64,000 bases of DNA from Dermatophagoides farinae (Eukaryota; Arthropoda; Arachnida; Sarcoptiformes; Pyroglyphidae): the NCBI RefSeq assembly GCF_024713945.1, contig NC_134683.1, forward strand, positions 436,501 through 500,500. Direction: 5' to 3'. A model generated the notes under the pieces. It made no database searches, had not been told where the DNA came from, and saw nothing but the letters and a program-made list of their open reading frames with translations. Shown piece after piece: positions 1 to 9,679 of the stretch (position 1 is its first letter; each line of letters opens with the position of its first letter). The position numbers and the translations under genes are program-made.

Positions 1-279
1 ATGTGTGGCTGAGATGTCATTCACAAAACGATTTTGTTTCATAATCCAATACAATAATGGACCGATATTTGCCAATTGTATCATCATATTTAAATGTGAT
101 GCAAGTGTCCATCCTTCTGGTAATTGTTGCAACAATAATGGCATTTCTAACCACAAACCGGTTAATGCAATCCATGAACCTGTACCAAATAGCATTGCTA
201 ATATTGATATTGGAACAACAGCCTTTGGATTCGTATCAATCATTTCGGTCATTTCGCCAATAAATGATTGTTGAGCCAT
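1..279 (-). CDS. Riboflavin transporter, SLC52A family (5' part only)
   Basis: The minus strand reads 93 codons from an ATG at 279 to the window edge, so only the N-terminus is present. SLC52A proteins carry riboflavin across the plasma membrane. The segment matches the family's first two membrane segments: a GTGSWIALTGLWLEMPLL stretch (about residues 32-49) followed by QLPEGWTLASHLN and MMIQLANIGPLL, which are the hallmark positions of human SLC52A1-3. The start is the first in-frame ATG and is followed by a short polar leader before the first helix. A run of GAT/ATC triplets lies just upstream in the leader. The rest of the gene lies beyond coordinate 1. Family assignment is from recognised motifs; which vertebrate paralogue it matches best cannot be told. 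Confidence 0.88.
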   Translation of the reverse strand, partial: MAQQSFIGEMTEMIDTNPKAVVPISILAMLFGTGSWIALTGLWLEMPLLLQQLPEGWTLASHLNMMIQLANIGPLLYWIMKQNRFVNDISATH

Positions 280-2042
280 GATGATGATGATGATGATGAT
301 GATTTACACCGGATGGATCATCTATTCAGCAGGTTTTGGCAGAAAATATATTCGATGATTGAAAATTAAATCAATATTTTATCGTCGTCGTGATGTTTTG
401 TATGTTTATGATAATTATGAGAGAAAAAAGTTTTTTCTGATCGATTTATTAATTTAATTAGGTGTTAATTGATGATGGCCATCAATTAGCAACGACAACA
501 ACAACGGCAATGTCATAAATGTCTCTGTTAGTGTATATGCTACATGATCTTTGTTTTTCCAATCAATCAATTTTGAATTAATCAATTTTTCTTTTCTTTT
601 TTTTTGTAGATAAGAAAGACAGAAATGTATCGGAAATGACAACAACAATGTTTGGCCATTGATTGATTTTTTTTTTGGCAAAAAATTTTTTTAATTCATC
701 AGTTTAATTTATGTGTAAAGTAAACCATAGTTGGCACCATCATTTTATGAATAGAATGGAATCATTATCGTACTACTGCGTTTATTTTTCAACAACAACA
801 AAAAAAACATCAAAGTTATTTTTATCACACACACAAATACCACACCCATCTTGAAAAATTACTTGATGCAACAAGCACACACACACACACAAATAAGCAA
901 CAAACGAACAACGAAACAGCCAAAAAAAAAATCTTGAATTTCTAATCATAAAATCCTGGCAAAGAATCAGTAGAAAAAAAACAACGAGAAACAAGCAGAA
1001 TAATCTAGGGATTTTTCATGTTGTTGTTGTTATTAATTACATTGTCCATCAACTTGTAAAGCATTAAAATGTTGCCCATGTTTGGACGATTTCTGAAACA
1101 AAAACGAAACGAAAATAATCAAAATTCCAAGAAGAAAAAAAATTATAATGATGATAGCATTTGATAATCTCTTTTATGTTTTTTTTTTTGTTTTTTGTTT
1201 TTCTTCTAATAATTAATCAACTACGATCATTATGGCCAAATTTAGCAAATTCATTCACAGTTTTTTTTTGTTTCGTGTTTTAATGATGCTTGAAATTGTG
1301 TGTTTGAAATTTCGAAGGTCACTCGACCATCCAATGAATTCTTGAATTATCAATGACCGCGATATTTGCCAATATAAGATGTTTCCCGATGGAAACGATG
1401 ATTCAGTAAATGAGATAATACAAAAAAAATTCCTATGTTGTTATGAAATAGTTTTGTTTTTGTTTACCAATAAAAAACAGATGGTTGTAATTATAGAAAT
1501 ACTTCCGCTTCGAATTTCCCTCCACCACCTCCCCCCCGTAAACACACACACACCACAAACGCAAACACAAAAAAAAACATGTTATTTATACGCAGGAGGA
1601 AACGCAAAATGAATGTTAACAAACAACAAAAAAACCACCAACACAACATTGTATATTTTTTTTCGTTGCTGTACTAGTGGTTAATAATTTAGTTGTGAAA
1701 CGTTATTTTTATATGTTTTCTTCCATGGTGAAACTTCATCATCATCATCATCATTATTATTCAGTGTGTCACAATGGAAAAAAAATTCAATGAATGAATG
1801 AATGTGAAACATTTATGATTTTGTTGTTGTGTTATGGATCTGTTCATCTTCATTATCATTCAAGCTACAGTTACGTTTGGTTGGTTACATCAAATTAAAC
1901 TTAACTGAAAACTAGTTTGTTGTCAATCTGCCAGGTGTGTGTGTATATATCAGTGTTGTTATTATCGTGAATCGAAGCAAAACAAAAAAAAAAAAAATAA
2001 TTCGGAAATCCTCGATATTCAATCAAATTAAATCAATCGATA
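280..2042. other. Intergenic region between divergent genes
   Basis: This stretch holds the upstream regions of the SLC52A gene (leftwards) and the small membrane-protein gene at 2043 (rightwards). It is AT-rich, with a GAT/ATC run at about 280-303, CA runs near 830 and 880, and many A/T homopolymers. Open frames here are short and made of low-complexity residues. I see no RNA gene or mobile element. Confidence 0.6.
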
Positions 2043-2408
2043 ATGAATACATTCGGTATTGTTCGTATTGTTTTGTTGGTTTTTTTGATCATCGTTCTTG
2101 TTATGATGATTATTTTGTTTTCAAGATCAATAATTGGTATCGCTAATAAAGATCGTGGCCGTGATAATGTGAATGGAGCCATTAGTTCAGCGTTGGTCGG
2201 TGCAAATGTCATTATCGGTTTATTGGGCGCATATCGTGAACATTTTCTTTTCACATTAATATTCGCTATTCTTCAGACGATTATTATCATTTTTGAATTA
2301 TTTATTACAATACCACATGGATGGATTTTCATTGTACCATGGGTTGGATCGGCCATTTTGGCCTATATAATGGCATTTATGATTAAACAAGGACATAGTT
2401 CTGGTTGA
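2043..2408 (+). CDS. Small four-pass membrane protein, unrecognised family
   Basis: A single-exon frame of 121 residues. Four hydrophobic segments are visible at about residues 5-28, 44-62, 66-90 and 94-114, separated by short loops; the first loop is basic and polar (NKDRGRDN). A small-residue stretch with LLGA lies in the second segment. There is no signal-peptide cleavage site, long soluble domain or tetraspanin CCG loop, so it is not a classical tetraspanin. The next gene downstream (3808-4576) shows the same plan of one N-terminal helix, a loop, then three helices with an ILGA stretch at the matching place, so the two are probably diverged paralogues. Function is unknown. The ATG at 2043 follows a plain AT-rich leader, and AATAAA-like signals lie 240 or more bases after the stop. 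Confidence 0.6.
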   Translation: MNTFGIVRIVLLVFLIIVLVMMIILFSRSIIGIANKDRGRDNVNGAISSALVGANVIIGLLGAYREHFLFTLIFAILQTIIIIFELFITIPHGWIFIVPWVGSAILAYIMAFMIKQGHSSG

Positions 2409-3807
2409 CAATTTAATGAGAAATATTGGCATAATAAAAGAGATGTTGACAACGACAACAACGATAATAGCAACAGCAACAACGAAAAACAAAAATTGAA
2501 ACCAAAAAAAAAAGAAAAAGAAAACCTATACGCCAACAACAACAACAAAAACAACAGGAAAAAAATCCATTGAAATGTGGTGAATCATTTTTTGTCATTT
2601 TTGATTTGAACAACTAAATTTGATATATTGAATAATCAACTAATAATCATTAATAAAAAACAATAATAATTGTATTCAAGGACGATAGCAGCCATTTATA
2701 ACAAATTGATTTGATTTCGAATGAAAAATGATGATGATGAATGCAATGGAATCTTTGGCAACGTTGATAATGGAAAAAAAAGAAACAACCATTTTTCTGT
2801 CTAACACTATTATTACTACTACTAATAATCTGATGATGATCTGGTTTCGTTTTCCTTTCTTTTTTATTGCTGTTGTTGTTGCTATTGTTGTTATGGTCTT
2901 AACCCTTTTTATTATTCATTTTGCACATTTTTTTTGGATTTTGGATTTTGTTTTGAATTTTTTTTTCTTCTTGTCATAAAATAAAAATTTTTAAAGAAAA
3001 ACAAATGATCGAGTGGTGTTTTTTTTTGTTGTCGTTTTTTGTTGTCGTTTTCGTTTTTTTCCACTATTGGTCAGCGTTTTTTTTTTTTTTTATTTTGCTG
3101 ATCTTCATTGGATTGTCATGGAAACGACTTTTTTTCGCATGTTTTTTTTCAAAATGACCAAAGTTCATCGACTTTGTCATCGAAAAAAAACAACAACAAA
3201 AATGATTACCGTATAGCTAATATATACGTGGTTATTATTGAATTATCTGGCCAATTTTGTTGCTGTATGGAAAATGTTCGCGCGCACACATTGTAATGGT
3301 TTCATTTTTTTCTATTCAATTCAATTTCATTACATTCGCGATGTTAAATATACACCTTATTCATTATAGTGAGGATGCTGCCTCAAATTTTTTTTTCACC
3401 AAAAATGGACATTCATTTTGTTTAAATGTTTCACACCACACACAACGATGAACACCAATTCCACCTGCACACACACACACGCACACCTGTTCATCATCAT
3501 CAATCGATTGAATGGTACCACACACACACACACAATAACCTTGAATCATTTTTTTTTTAATTTTAAACGATGGATAAGTAGTAGTGTAGTGTAGTTGGTT
3601 GGTTGGGTTAGTTTTATTCGGATTTTTCATGTACAAACAAACAAACAAACAAAAAAAAACACAGAAAAAACGAATCATCATTTTCATCATTGTCATCAAT
3701 GGGATTGCGTGTGTAATGTCCATCAGCTGTTTTGTTGATCGAAAAAATTCAAATGAATAATATTTGGAATATTGTAATCAGTGTTTTATTGAATTGTTAA
3801 CTAAACA
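2409..3807. other. Intergenic, low-complexity
   Basis: Spacer between the two small membrane-protein genes. It contains CAA/AAC-rich sequence just after the first stop, T-rich and GTT-rich tracts at about 2860-3100, and CA runs at about 3470-3535. It probably includes the 3' UTR of the upstream gene (AATAAA-like signals near 2652 and 2979). No convincing coding sequence was seen. Confidence 0.55.
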
Positions 3808-4576
3808 ATGGCAACAACTAGAAATGGTCATCATCATCAACATCGTGGCCATCATCATGGCCAACGAATAACAATGAATCGTTTAGAAATTACATTTCAA
3901 GCGATCCGTATCATTCTAGTCATCTTATTGGCTATTATATTTATAATCAGTACTATTTATTTCATACGTGCTATCGATGCAATCGGTGACGATGTTGATG
4001 AAGCAAGAGAAACACATTTTGGCCATGAAATTGAAGAAAATGTCTATGAATCGACAAGAAATTCACGTTTTGATCCATATGAAGATTATGGCGATGATTA
4101 CAACCACCAAAATCATCAACATAATAAAAAGAAAGGTGGACGATTGATTAAAAGTGGCCATCATCATTATCGGGTGACCAATTCTGAATTGAAACAACAT
4201 CATATCATCTCGTTGATCGTATGGGTTGTGCTAACATTATTTTGTGCCATATTATCATTGGCCGGTATTTTGGGTGCAATTTTTTTGAATCCATGTATGG
4301 TCAGTATGACAACTTTATGTGTATAATAAAACAAAAATTTAACCCGATATTTCTTTTTTTCAGGTACTATTCTCGGCTATAATGATTTTGGTACACGCAA
4401 TCTGTTCACATGTGTTGCCCATATTTCATATAACATTTCCGAATATGACTTCAAATTGGTTTCTATTGGCATTGGAAGTACCAGCGATCACTTTTGCCAT
4501 ATTATTTGTATTCATATTTAGTTATCGACAAAAACGTTTTGTTGCTCAAATGAGACAAAGACGTATACTCTATTGA
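3808..4576 (+). CDS. His-rich four-pass membrane protein, paralogue of upstream neighbour
   Basis: Two exons, 3808-4299 and 4364-4576, joined in phase 0 (donor after GTATG, acceptor TTTTTTTCAG), giving 234 residues. The short 64-base intron carries an in-frame stop, which supports splicing. The N-terminus is histidine-rich (HHHQHRGHHHG, residues 8-18). One helix follows at about 31-56, then a soluble segment of about 75 residues (57-131) that is acidic at first and then rich in His, Lys and Asn. Three more helices lie at about 132-160, 165-185 and 200-220, and the tail is basic (RQKRFVAQMRQRR). The topology, adjacent position and an ILGA stretch link it to the protein at 2043-2408, but the large loop is unique to this copy. 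Histidine clusters on both sides of helix 1 could bind metal; that is inference only. I do not recognise the family. Confidence 0.65.
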
Positions 4577-4661
4577 TTTCGAACCATTTTCATTTAATTG
4601 ATTGATCGATTGATTGATTGTTTTATTTGTTTGAATTAAATTACCAATTTCGTATTGTTTG

Positions 4662-4670
4662 CATATAAAA
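4662..4670 (+). promoter_or_regulatory. Candidate TATA box for arginine kinase
   Basis: CATATAAAA lies about 130 bases before the kinase ATG at 4799, inside the 222-base gap after the preceding gene. Spacing would leave a leader of about 100 bases. TATA-like strings are common in such AT-rich DNA. Confidence 0.3.
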
Positions 4671-4798
4671 ATTGTTTGTTTTTTCGTATACATAATGTAT
4701 TTGGTTATTGTATCACGTGAATTTGAATTTATTTGCTGTTTTTTCTGTGTGGACAAAAACTTTTTATATTAAAAAACAAACAAACAAACAAAAAAAAA

Positions 4799-5923
4799 AT
4801 GCCCACAACAAACAATTGTGAAAAATCTCGTTCATCATCGAAAAATCAAAATAATTGCCAGCTAAAAGTGATGAGAAAATTATTCAATGAAATGCAACAA
4901 GATCCACAATGTAAATCAATGTTAAAACGTAATCTGAATAAAGATTTATTTGAACGATTAATAAATCGTCGTACAAAAATGGGCTCCACATTGATGGATG
5001 TTATACGATCAGGTCTAATGAATCATGATAGTAATATTGGTGTTTATGCACCAGATCCAGATGCATATCAAATTTTTTCCGATCTTTTCAATCGTATTAT
5101 TGATGAATATCATAATTTCAGCGCTACAGAAAAACATCCAACATCTGATTTTGGTAAATTATCTGATTTTATTGATTTAGATCCAGAAAATAAATTCATC
5201 ATTTCCACACGTATACGTTGTGGCCGTAGTGTTAAAGGTTTTCCATTTAATCCATGTTTGAAAGAAAAACAATATAAAGAATTGGAACAAAAAATTAGTA
5301 CAATTTTATTGAAAGGTGGCGCTGGTGATGAAGAATTAAAAGGCACTTATTTGCCATTAACCACGATGAGTAAAGAAGAACAAAAACGTTTAATTGATCA
5401 ACATTTTCTATTTAAAGAAGGTGATCGATTCCTACAGACAGCTAATGCATGCCGTTTTTGGCCAAAAGGTCGTGGCATATTCCTGAATAAAGCACGTACT
5501 TTTATGGTTTGGATCAATGAAGAAGATCATATCCGTATCATTAGCATGCAAGAAGGTGGAAATGTTGGCCAAGTATTTGGCCGCCTACAACGTGCTATAC
5601 GTATGATGGAATCATCGGGGTTAGAATTTGTACGTGATCAACGTTTAGGTTATCTAACGTTTTGTCCAACGAATCTTGGTACAACAATTCGTGCTAGTGT
5701 TATGATCAAGCTGCCAAAATTATCGGCACAAAAACAATTGTTTGAAGCGACAGCAAATAAATTCAATTTACAGATTCGCGGTTCCAAAGGCGAACATACC
5801 GATAGTGATGAAGGAATGTATGATATTTCTAATCGTCGTCGTTTGGGTCTCACCGAATATGATGCCGTCATGGAAATGCAACGTGGTGTACAACAAATGA
5901 TTGAAATGGAAAAATCAATGTAA
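4799..5923 (+). CDS. Arginine kinase, divergent paralogue
   Basis: Intronless frame of 374 residues for a phosphagen kinase (ATP:guanidino phosphotransferase) that buffers ATP with phosphoarginine in the cytosol. Conserved features: STRIRCGRS (136-144) with both nucleotide-binding arginines, NEEDH (240-244) with the catalytic glutamate, CPTNLGTT with the reactive cysteine at 289, RGSKGEHT (327-334) with the second catalytic glutamate at 332, and the C-terminal EKSM typical of arthropod enzymes. The usual arthropod length is about 355-357, and the extra residues are mostly a basic, Ser/Asn-rich N-terminal extension. The substrate-specificity loop reads SNIGVY (78-83) where canonical arthropod arginine kinases have SGVGIY. 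The ATG at 4799 was chosen because the codons before it translate A-rich leader without conservation. AATAAA follows at 5965. Family is certain; exact guanidino substrate is not. Confidence 0.93.
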   Translation: MPTTNNCEKSRSSSKNQNNCQLKVMRKLFNEMQQDPQCKSMLKRNLNKDLFERLINRRTKMGSTLMDVIRSGLMNHDSNIGVYAPDPDAYQIFSDLFNRIIDEYHNFSATEKHPTSDFGKLSDFIDLDPENKFIISTRIRCGRSVKGFPFNPCLKEKQYKELEQKISTILLKGGAGDEELKGTYLPLTTMSKEEQKRLIDQHFLFKEGDRFLQTANACRFWPKGRGIFLNKARTFMVWINEEDHIRIISMQEGGNVGQVFGRLQRAIRMMESSGLEFVRDQRLGYLTFCPTNLGTTIRASVMIKLPKLSAQKQLFEATANKFNLQIRGSKGEHTDSDEGMYDISNRRRLGLTEYDAVMEMQRGVQQMIEMEKSM

Positions 5924-6060
5924 ATTTGATTTGAATATTGTGAAGTTATTCTGATGAGAAAAAAAATAAATAAATGCAGATCATTTTTTTTTTTTTTTTG
6001 GCATTGTAGTTGAAGCGCGCGAATTTTAAAAATTTAAAAAAATTATACTTTTCCACTAGC

Positions 6061-6075
6061 TCAGCAGATGGCGAC
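6061..6075 (+). promoter_or_regulatory. CTCF-like motif
   Basis: The bases TCAGCAGATGGCGAC resemble the CTCF core consensus (CCAGCAGATGGCGC type), with only the last positions off. It lies about 140 bases after the arginine kinase stop. Similar strings occur at 51216, 51263 and 60061. A YY1 reading (AAGATGGCGGC) fits less well here. Function is inferred from the motif only. Confidence 0.3.
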
Positions 6076-8183
6076 ATGAATGATGATGATCAAATGATTT
6101 CGAATCAATGATGAATTTGGCCGATTAGAATTTGTATTTGTCATTGAAACTTGTTGAGCTATAACGAAATATAATGGTCAATTATGAACAACAAGTTCAA
6201 CAACCATCTATGGTTGAAAATGTGGATATCGGAAACCGACAAGACAAGCCAAGTAGACCACCTAGTTTTGTTTGGATTCCCCGGTCGATATCATCAAAAT
6301 TCCAATGGTAAACAAATGAGATGCATAGTAACAAAAATATCATCATCGAAGGTCAGAACAAATTGCCAACAATCTAATTGATTCATTGGCCAAATGTACT
6401 TTTGGCTGTTGAATATTTAACCCTCACAAAATATTTCCACTGAAATACTAAATTAAAATTGGGGAATTTTTTTTTAGATATAAATTAATTACACCTGAAA
6501 AGAATGACATCATGATATTCATGATTTCACAAAAAAAATGAAACAAAAATCTATCTGGCAAGATAGGCAATGTGCAAGTGCTAACACACGCACACACACA
6601 AAAAAAAAGAAAGAAAAAAAGCATCAGCAACAACATTAAAGCGAATTCTTTGAAGAAAAAAGAAAATTTTTCTAATTTTTTTTCACGATTCCATGATAAT
6701 GAGATGAAAAGAAAAAAAAACATTTTCTGACAACCGTCCATTCATTCATCAATCGTCATTGTCGTCGTCATTATCGTCATTGAATCTTTATAATCTCACA
6801 TCGACAAACAAACAAAAATGTGATCATCATCATGTGACATTGACATTGAATTGGAATTTTTTTCTCTTTCTGTCTTTCTTTAAGACATCTGTTCATCATT
6901 AGGATTAATTAATGGAATTCATGAAAAACAACACAGCAAAAATCTTTTATAGTTGTCATCACTTATGGAAATTTTAGGATAATTCAAATTATTATGATGA
7001 TGATGATCACCAGAAATCCTGGTGGAAAATTGAAAGAGACTGAGAGAGAGAGAGAGAGAAAAAAAACCTGTTGCATCATTGGCATTTTTGATAATTGCCA
7101 ATTTTTGTTTCGATGGTACACAAGGTCGATAAGCAATTTTGTGTGTTGCCAGTATAATGGGTTGGTTGTCCAGATTTGAATCAAATCTTTTTTTTTTTTT
7201 TTTTTTTTTTTTTTGTTAATTCAATTTTGGTCTCTTAAATTTTTTTCACTCATCTGACAGCAGTGTTACATCATTTATGAATGACTTTTTACATTTCGAA
7301 TTTTTTTGAATAGGCCATAACAGAAAAGAAATATTTTCTTCAACAAAGAAATGAAGAAAATTTTTTTTGTATTTTTTTGTTTCTTATTGAAAACAAATTA
7401 TTACATCACAACGCGAGAGATTTTTTGTTTTCAGGAAAACAAGAAAGAGAAAAAAAATTGTGGCTTGTGTATCATCATCATCATCATCATTATTATTATT
7501 TGTCACCTTGATACGTACAAAAGTTCTGTATTTTTTTTTTTTTTTGTTTGTTTATGCCGACAAAATTCAAAAAATCAAATTGCATCATTATCCTCTTCAA
7601 AATAAAAAAAAAATAAAAACAAGAAAAAAAACAATTCCATCTTGTTTGAATATATTGACAAGATATGACATTCATATTTTGTTGTTGCAAACACACACGT
7701 ACAAAATAAGAATTTATTTATTCATCTTTGGACAACAACAGAACAAAAAAAAATTAGATTCAAGATAAGACTTTGTCATCATCATCATCATCATCATCAT
7801 CATCAACAACAAAATCATCGTCATCAATGAAGACGTGACTTTTTTCAACAAACATCCATTCAACAACAACAACGACAACACTTTCGAATGAATGATTGGA
7901 ACATTTATTTTTTTTGAAAAAAAAGACTTCCACTTATATCATCATCATCATCATCTACGTGAAGATACTTTTCGTTCAATAGAAAAAAAACTCCTTCATT
8001 TTTTTTCTTCTTCTTCAGTAAACACACAAACACACACATTCACATTCCTTTTACGAATTCACTGTGTTTCTTGTTTCATTTCAAGTGAATGTTGAAAGTA
8101 AAGAAAAACAAATTGAATTGAATTGATTGATGAAGCAGCAAGTGACCAAAAAAAAAAAAAAAATCGATACACACACATCGTGG

Positions 8184-8195
8184 TATATATAAAAA
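8184..8195 (+). promoter_or_regulatory. TATA box for secreted cysteine-rich gene
   Basis: TATATATAAAAA lies about 290 bases before the ATG at 8476. A start of transcription some 30 bases later would give a leader of roughly 260 bases, rich in CA and T runs. Confidence 0.4.
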
Positions 8196-8475
8196 TTTCA
8201 TTCAATTCAATTTGATTTTTCATTCGTTACACGCACAAACACACATACATACACACACACACTTGTTTGTACTATTTTTTTTTAAATTTTATTTTATTCA
8301 GGAAATAAATCATCACGAATTGTCATTTTGTTATTGATTTAAAGAAGAAGAAGAAAAGAAAAATTTCATTGTTTATCTTTGTGTGTGGTTTTTTTTATGT
8401 ATTGCTGCTGCTAGTGTTACTCATTTTTTTGTATTATTATTATTATTATTGTTCCAATCAATTGATCTGGCCAAA

Positions 8476-9356
8476 ATGTATCGATCATCAATGTCCATTT
8501 CCATAAATCTCATCATCCTAGTGGTTATTATTACATTATCAGCAACGATTGATGCACAGAAATTGAAATGTAATAGTAAAACAGAAAAAGAAATGGATCA
8601 AATCGTAGCACGTATCATGACATTTGGTACAGATCGACCATTTCCAGCGGATAAAGCAAAACTTAAAGAATATTGCAAGTAAGTAAATCCATCAAATTAT
8701 TGTCGATATAAAATTTAAAAAATCTTTTCATTCAACTGGCAACAGAGAACAAGTTCGTCTTGTTGGAAAATTAGAAAGTTATAAAACACAATGTTTGAAA
8801 AATCAAGCTAAAAGTATTGTATCCGTGATCATTTATTCGATTAAACAAGTAACAAGTACTTATTGTAAACGGCCAAATTCAAAACGTTCATCGGAATTAG
8901 TAGATTCAGCAGTTTGTGCCAATGCGGCAACAAATGATTATAATAAATGCAGTATCGAATATATTGAACGTCTTTTATATGCAAAAACCTTACCACAAGG
9001 CAAAGATCGTTTGATTCAATCTTGTTGGTTAGTATTTTATTTATGGATTTTCGTTCTTTATTTTTAATCATTTTATTTTGTATTTTTTCTTTAGTGGATA
9101 TTTTGCAATCTATAATTGTGTCCGTACACAAGCAGCAAAACATTCGAATGTCTGTACAGCGGAACGTATTGATGCAAATATAAATTATATACGTACATTC
9201 TTTGATAATGCAATCAATGCTGCATGTGGTGAATATAGTGGCGATAATGATAAATGCGATAAAGTGACAATACCACCGGCAAAAAAATCGAGTAAAAAAC
9301 ATTCATTACCAGCATCATTTTTTAATCCATTGGTTAATCTATTATCGAATATATGA
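8476..9356 (+). CDS. Secreted 12-cysteine protein (27-kDa haemolymph protein-like?)
   Basis: Three exons, 8476-8678, 8746-9027 and 9095-9356, with 67-base introns, both phase 2, giving 248 residues. Residues 1 to about 28 form a clear signal peptide (hydrophobic core LIILVVIITLSA, then TIDAQ). The mature part is helical-looking with 12 cysteines, including an adjacent CC pair placed at the second splice junction and followed by GYFAIYNC. The C-terminal tail is lysine/serine-rich and apparently disordered. Cysteine number and the CC..C motif recall arthropod 27-kDa haemolymph glycoproteins (DUF1397), but I could not confirm this and hold it loosely. The start was chosen because it places the hydrophobic core near the N-terminus. 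An AATAAA lies at 9508. Likely an extracellular or haemolymph protein of unknown role. Confidence 0.75.
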
Positions 9357-9679
9357 TGAAAAAATTCAACATGAAACCGGTTATATAATGGACGATTCAT
9401 CAGTTTAAGAATTTGCAAAAAAAAAAACATCAAAACATGACATTTATTCATTTTTTTTATCGATTAATTGATTGATTGATATAGTAATTATTATTATTAT
9501 TATTATTAATAAAAATTGATTTAACATTATTAAAAAAGGGTTAGAAAAATTAAAAACAGAAAAAAACACTAAATATAGATAATTTCGAGATGAATAGAAA
9601 ATCAAATTTCGGTGGTTAACAATGCCACGATATAATAAATAAGCTCATTTTTTGTTTGTTTGGTTGGTCGGTTCTCTGT
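9357..9679. other. Convergent 3' ends
   Basis: A 323-base gap between two genes reading towards each other. It carries the plus-strand poly(A) signal at 9508-9513 and an ATT repeat at about 9485-9508. It should hold the 3' UTRs of both genes. Nothing else is seen. Confidence 0.55.

Larger units (their letters stand above)
5924..8475. other. Long intergenic region
   Basis: About 2.5 kb separating arginine kinase from the secreted cysteine-rich protein. It contains a CTCF-like motif at 6061-6075, a GA run near 7040, a 27-base T run at about 7188-7214, ATC repeats near 7470 and 7775-7803, CA runs near 8240, and a TATA box at 8184. A 45-codon ATG frame at 6174-6311 has non-repetitive composition but no recognisable match. 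No RNA gene or mobile element was seen. Confidence 0.5.

Noticed and set aside
4733-4798. Longer N-terminus for arginine kinase
   Set aside because: The 22 extra codons translate an A-rich leader (Lys/Thr/Asn run) with no family similarity; the ATG at 4799 is preferred.
8841-9302. 153-codon minus-strand open frame
   Set aside because: It is antisense to exons 2 and 3 of the secreted cysteine-rich gene and runs through its intron; it has no recognisable motif.
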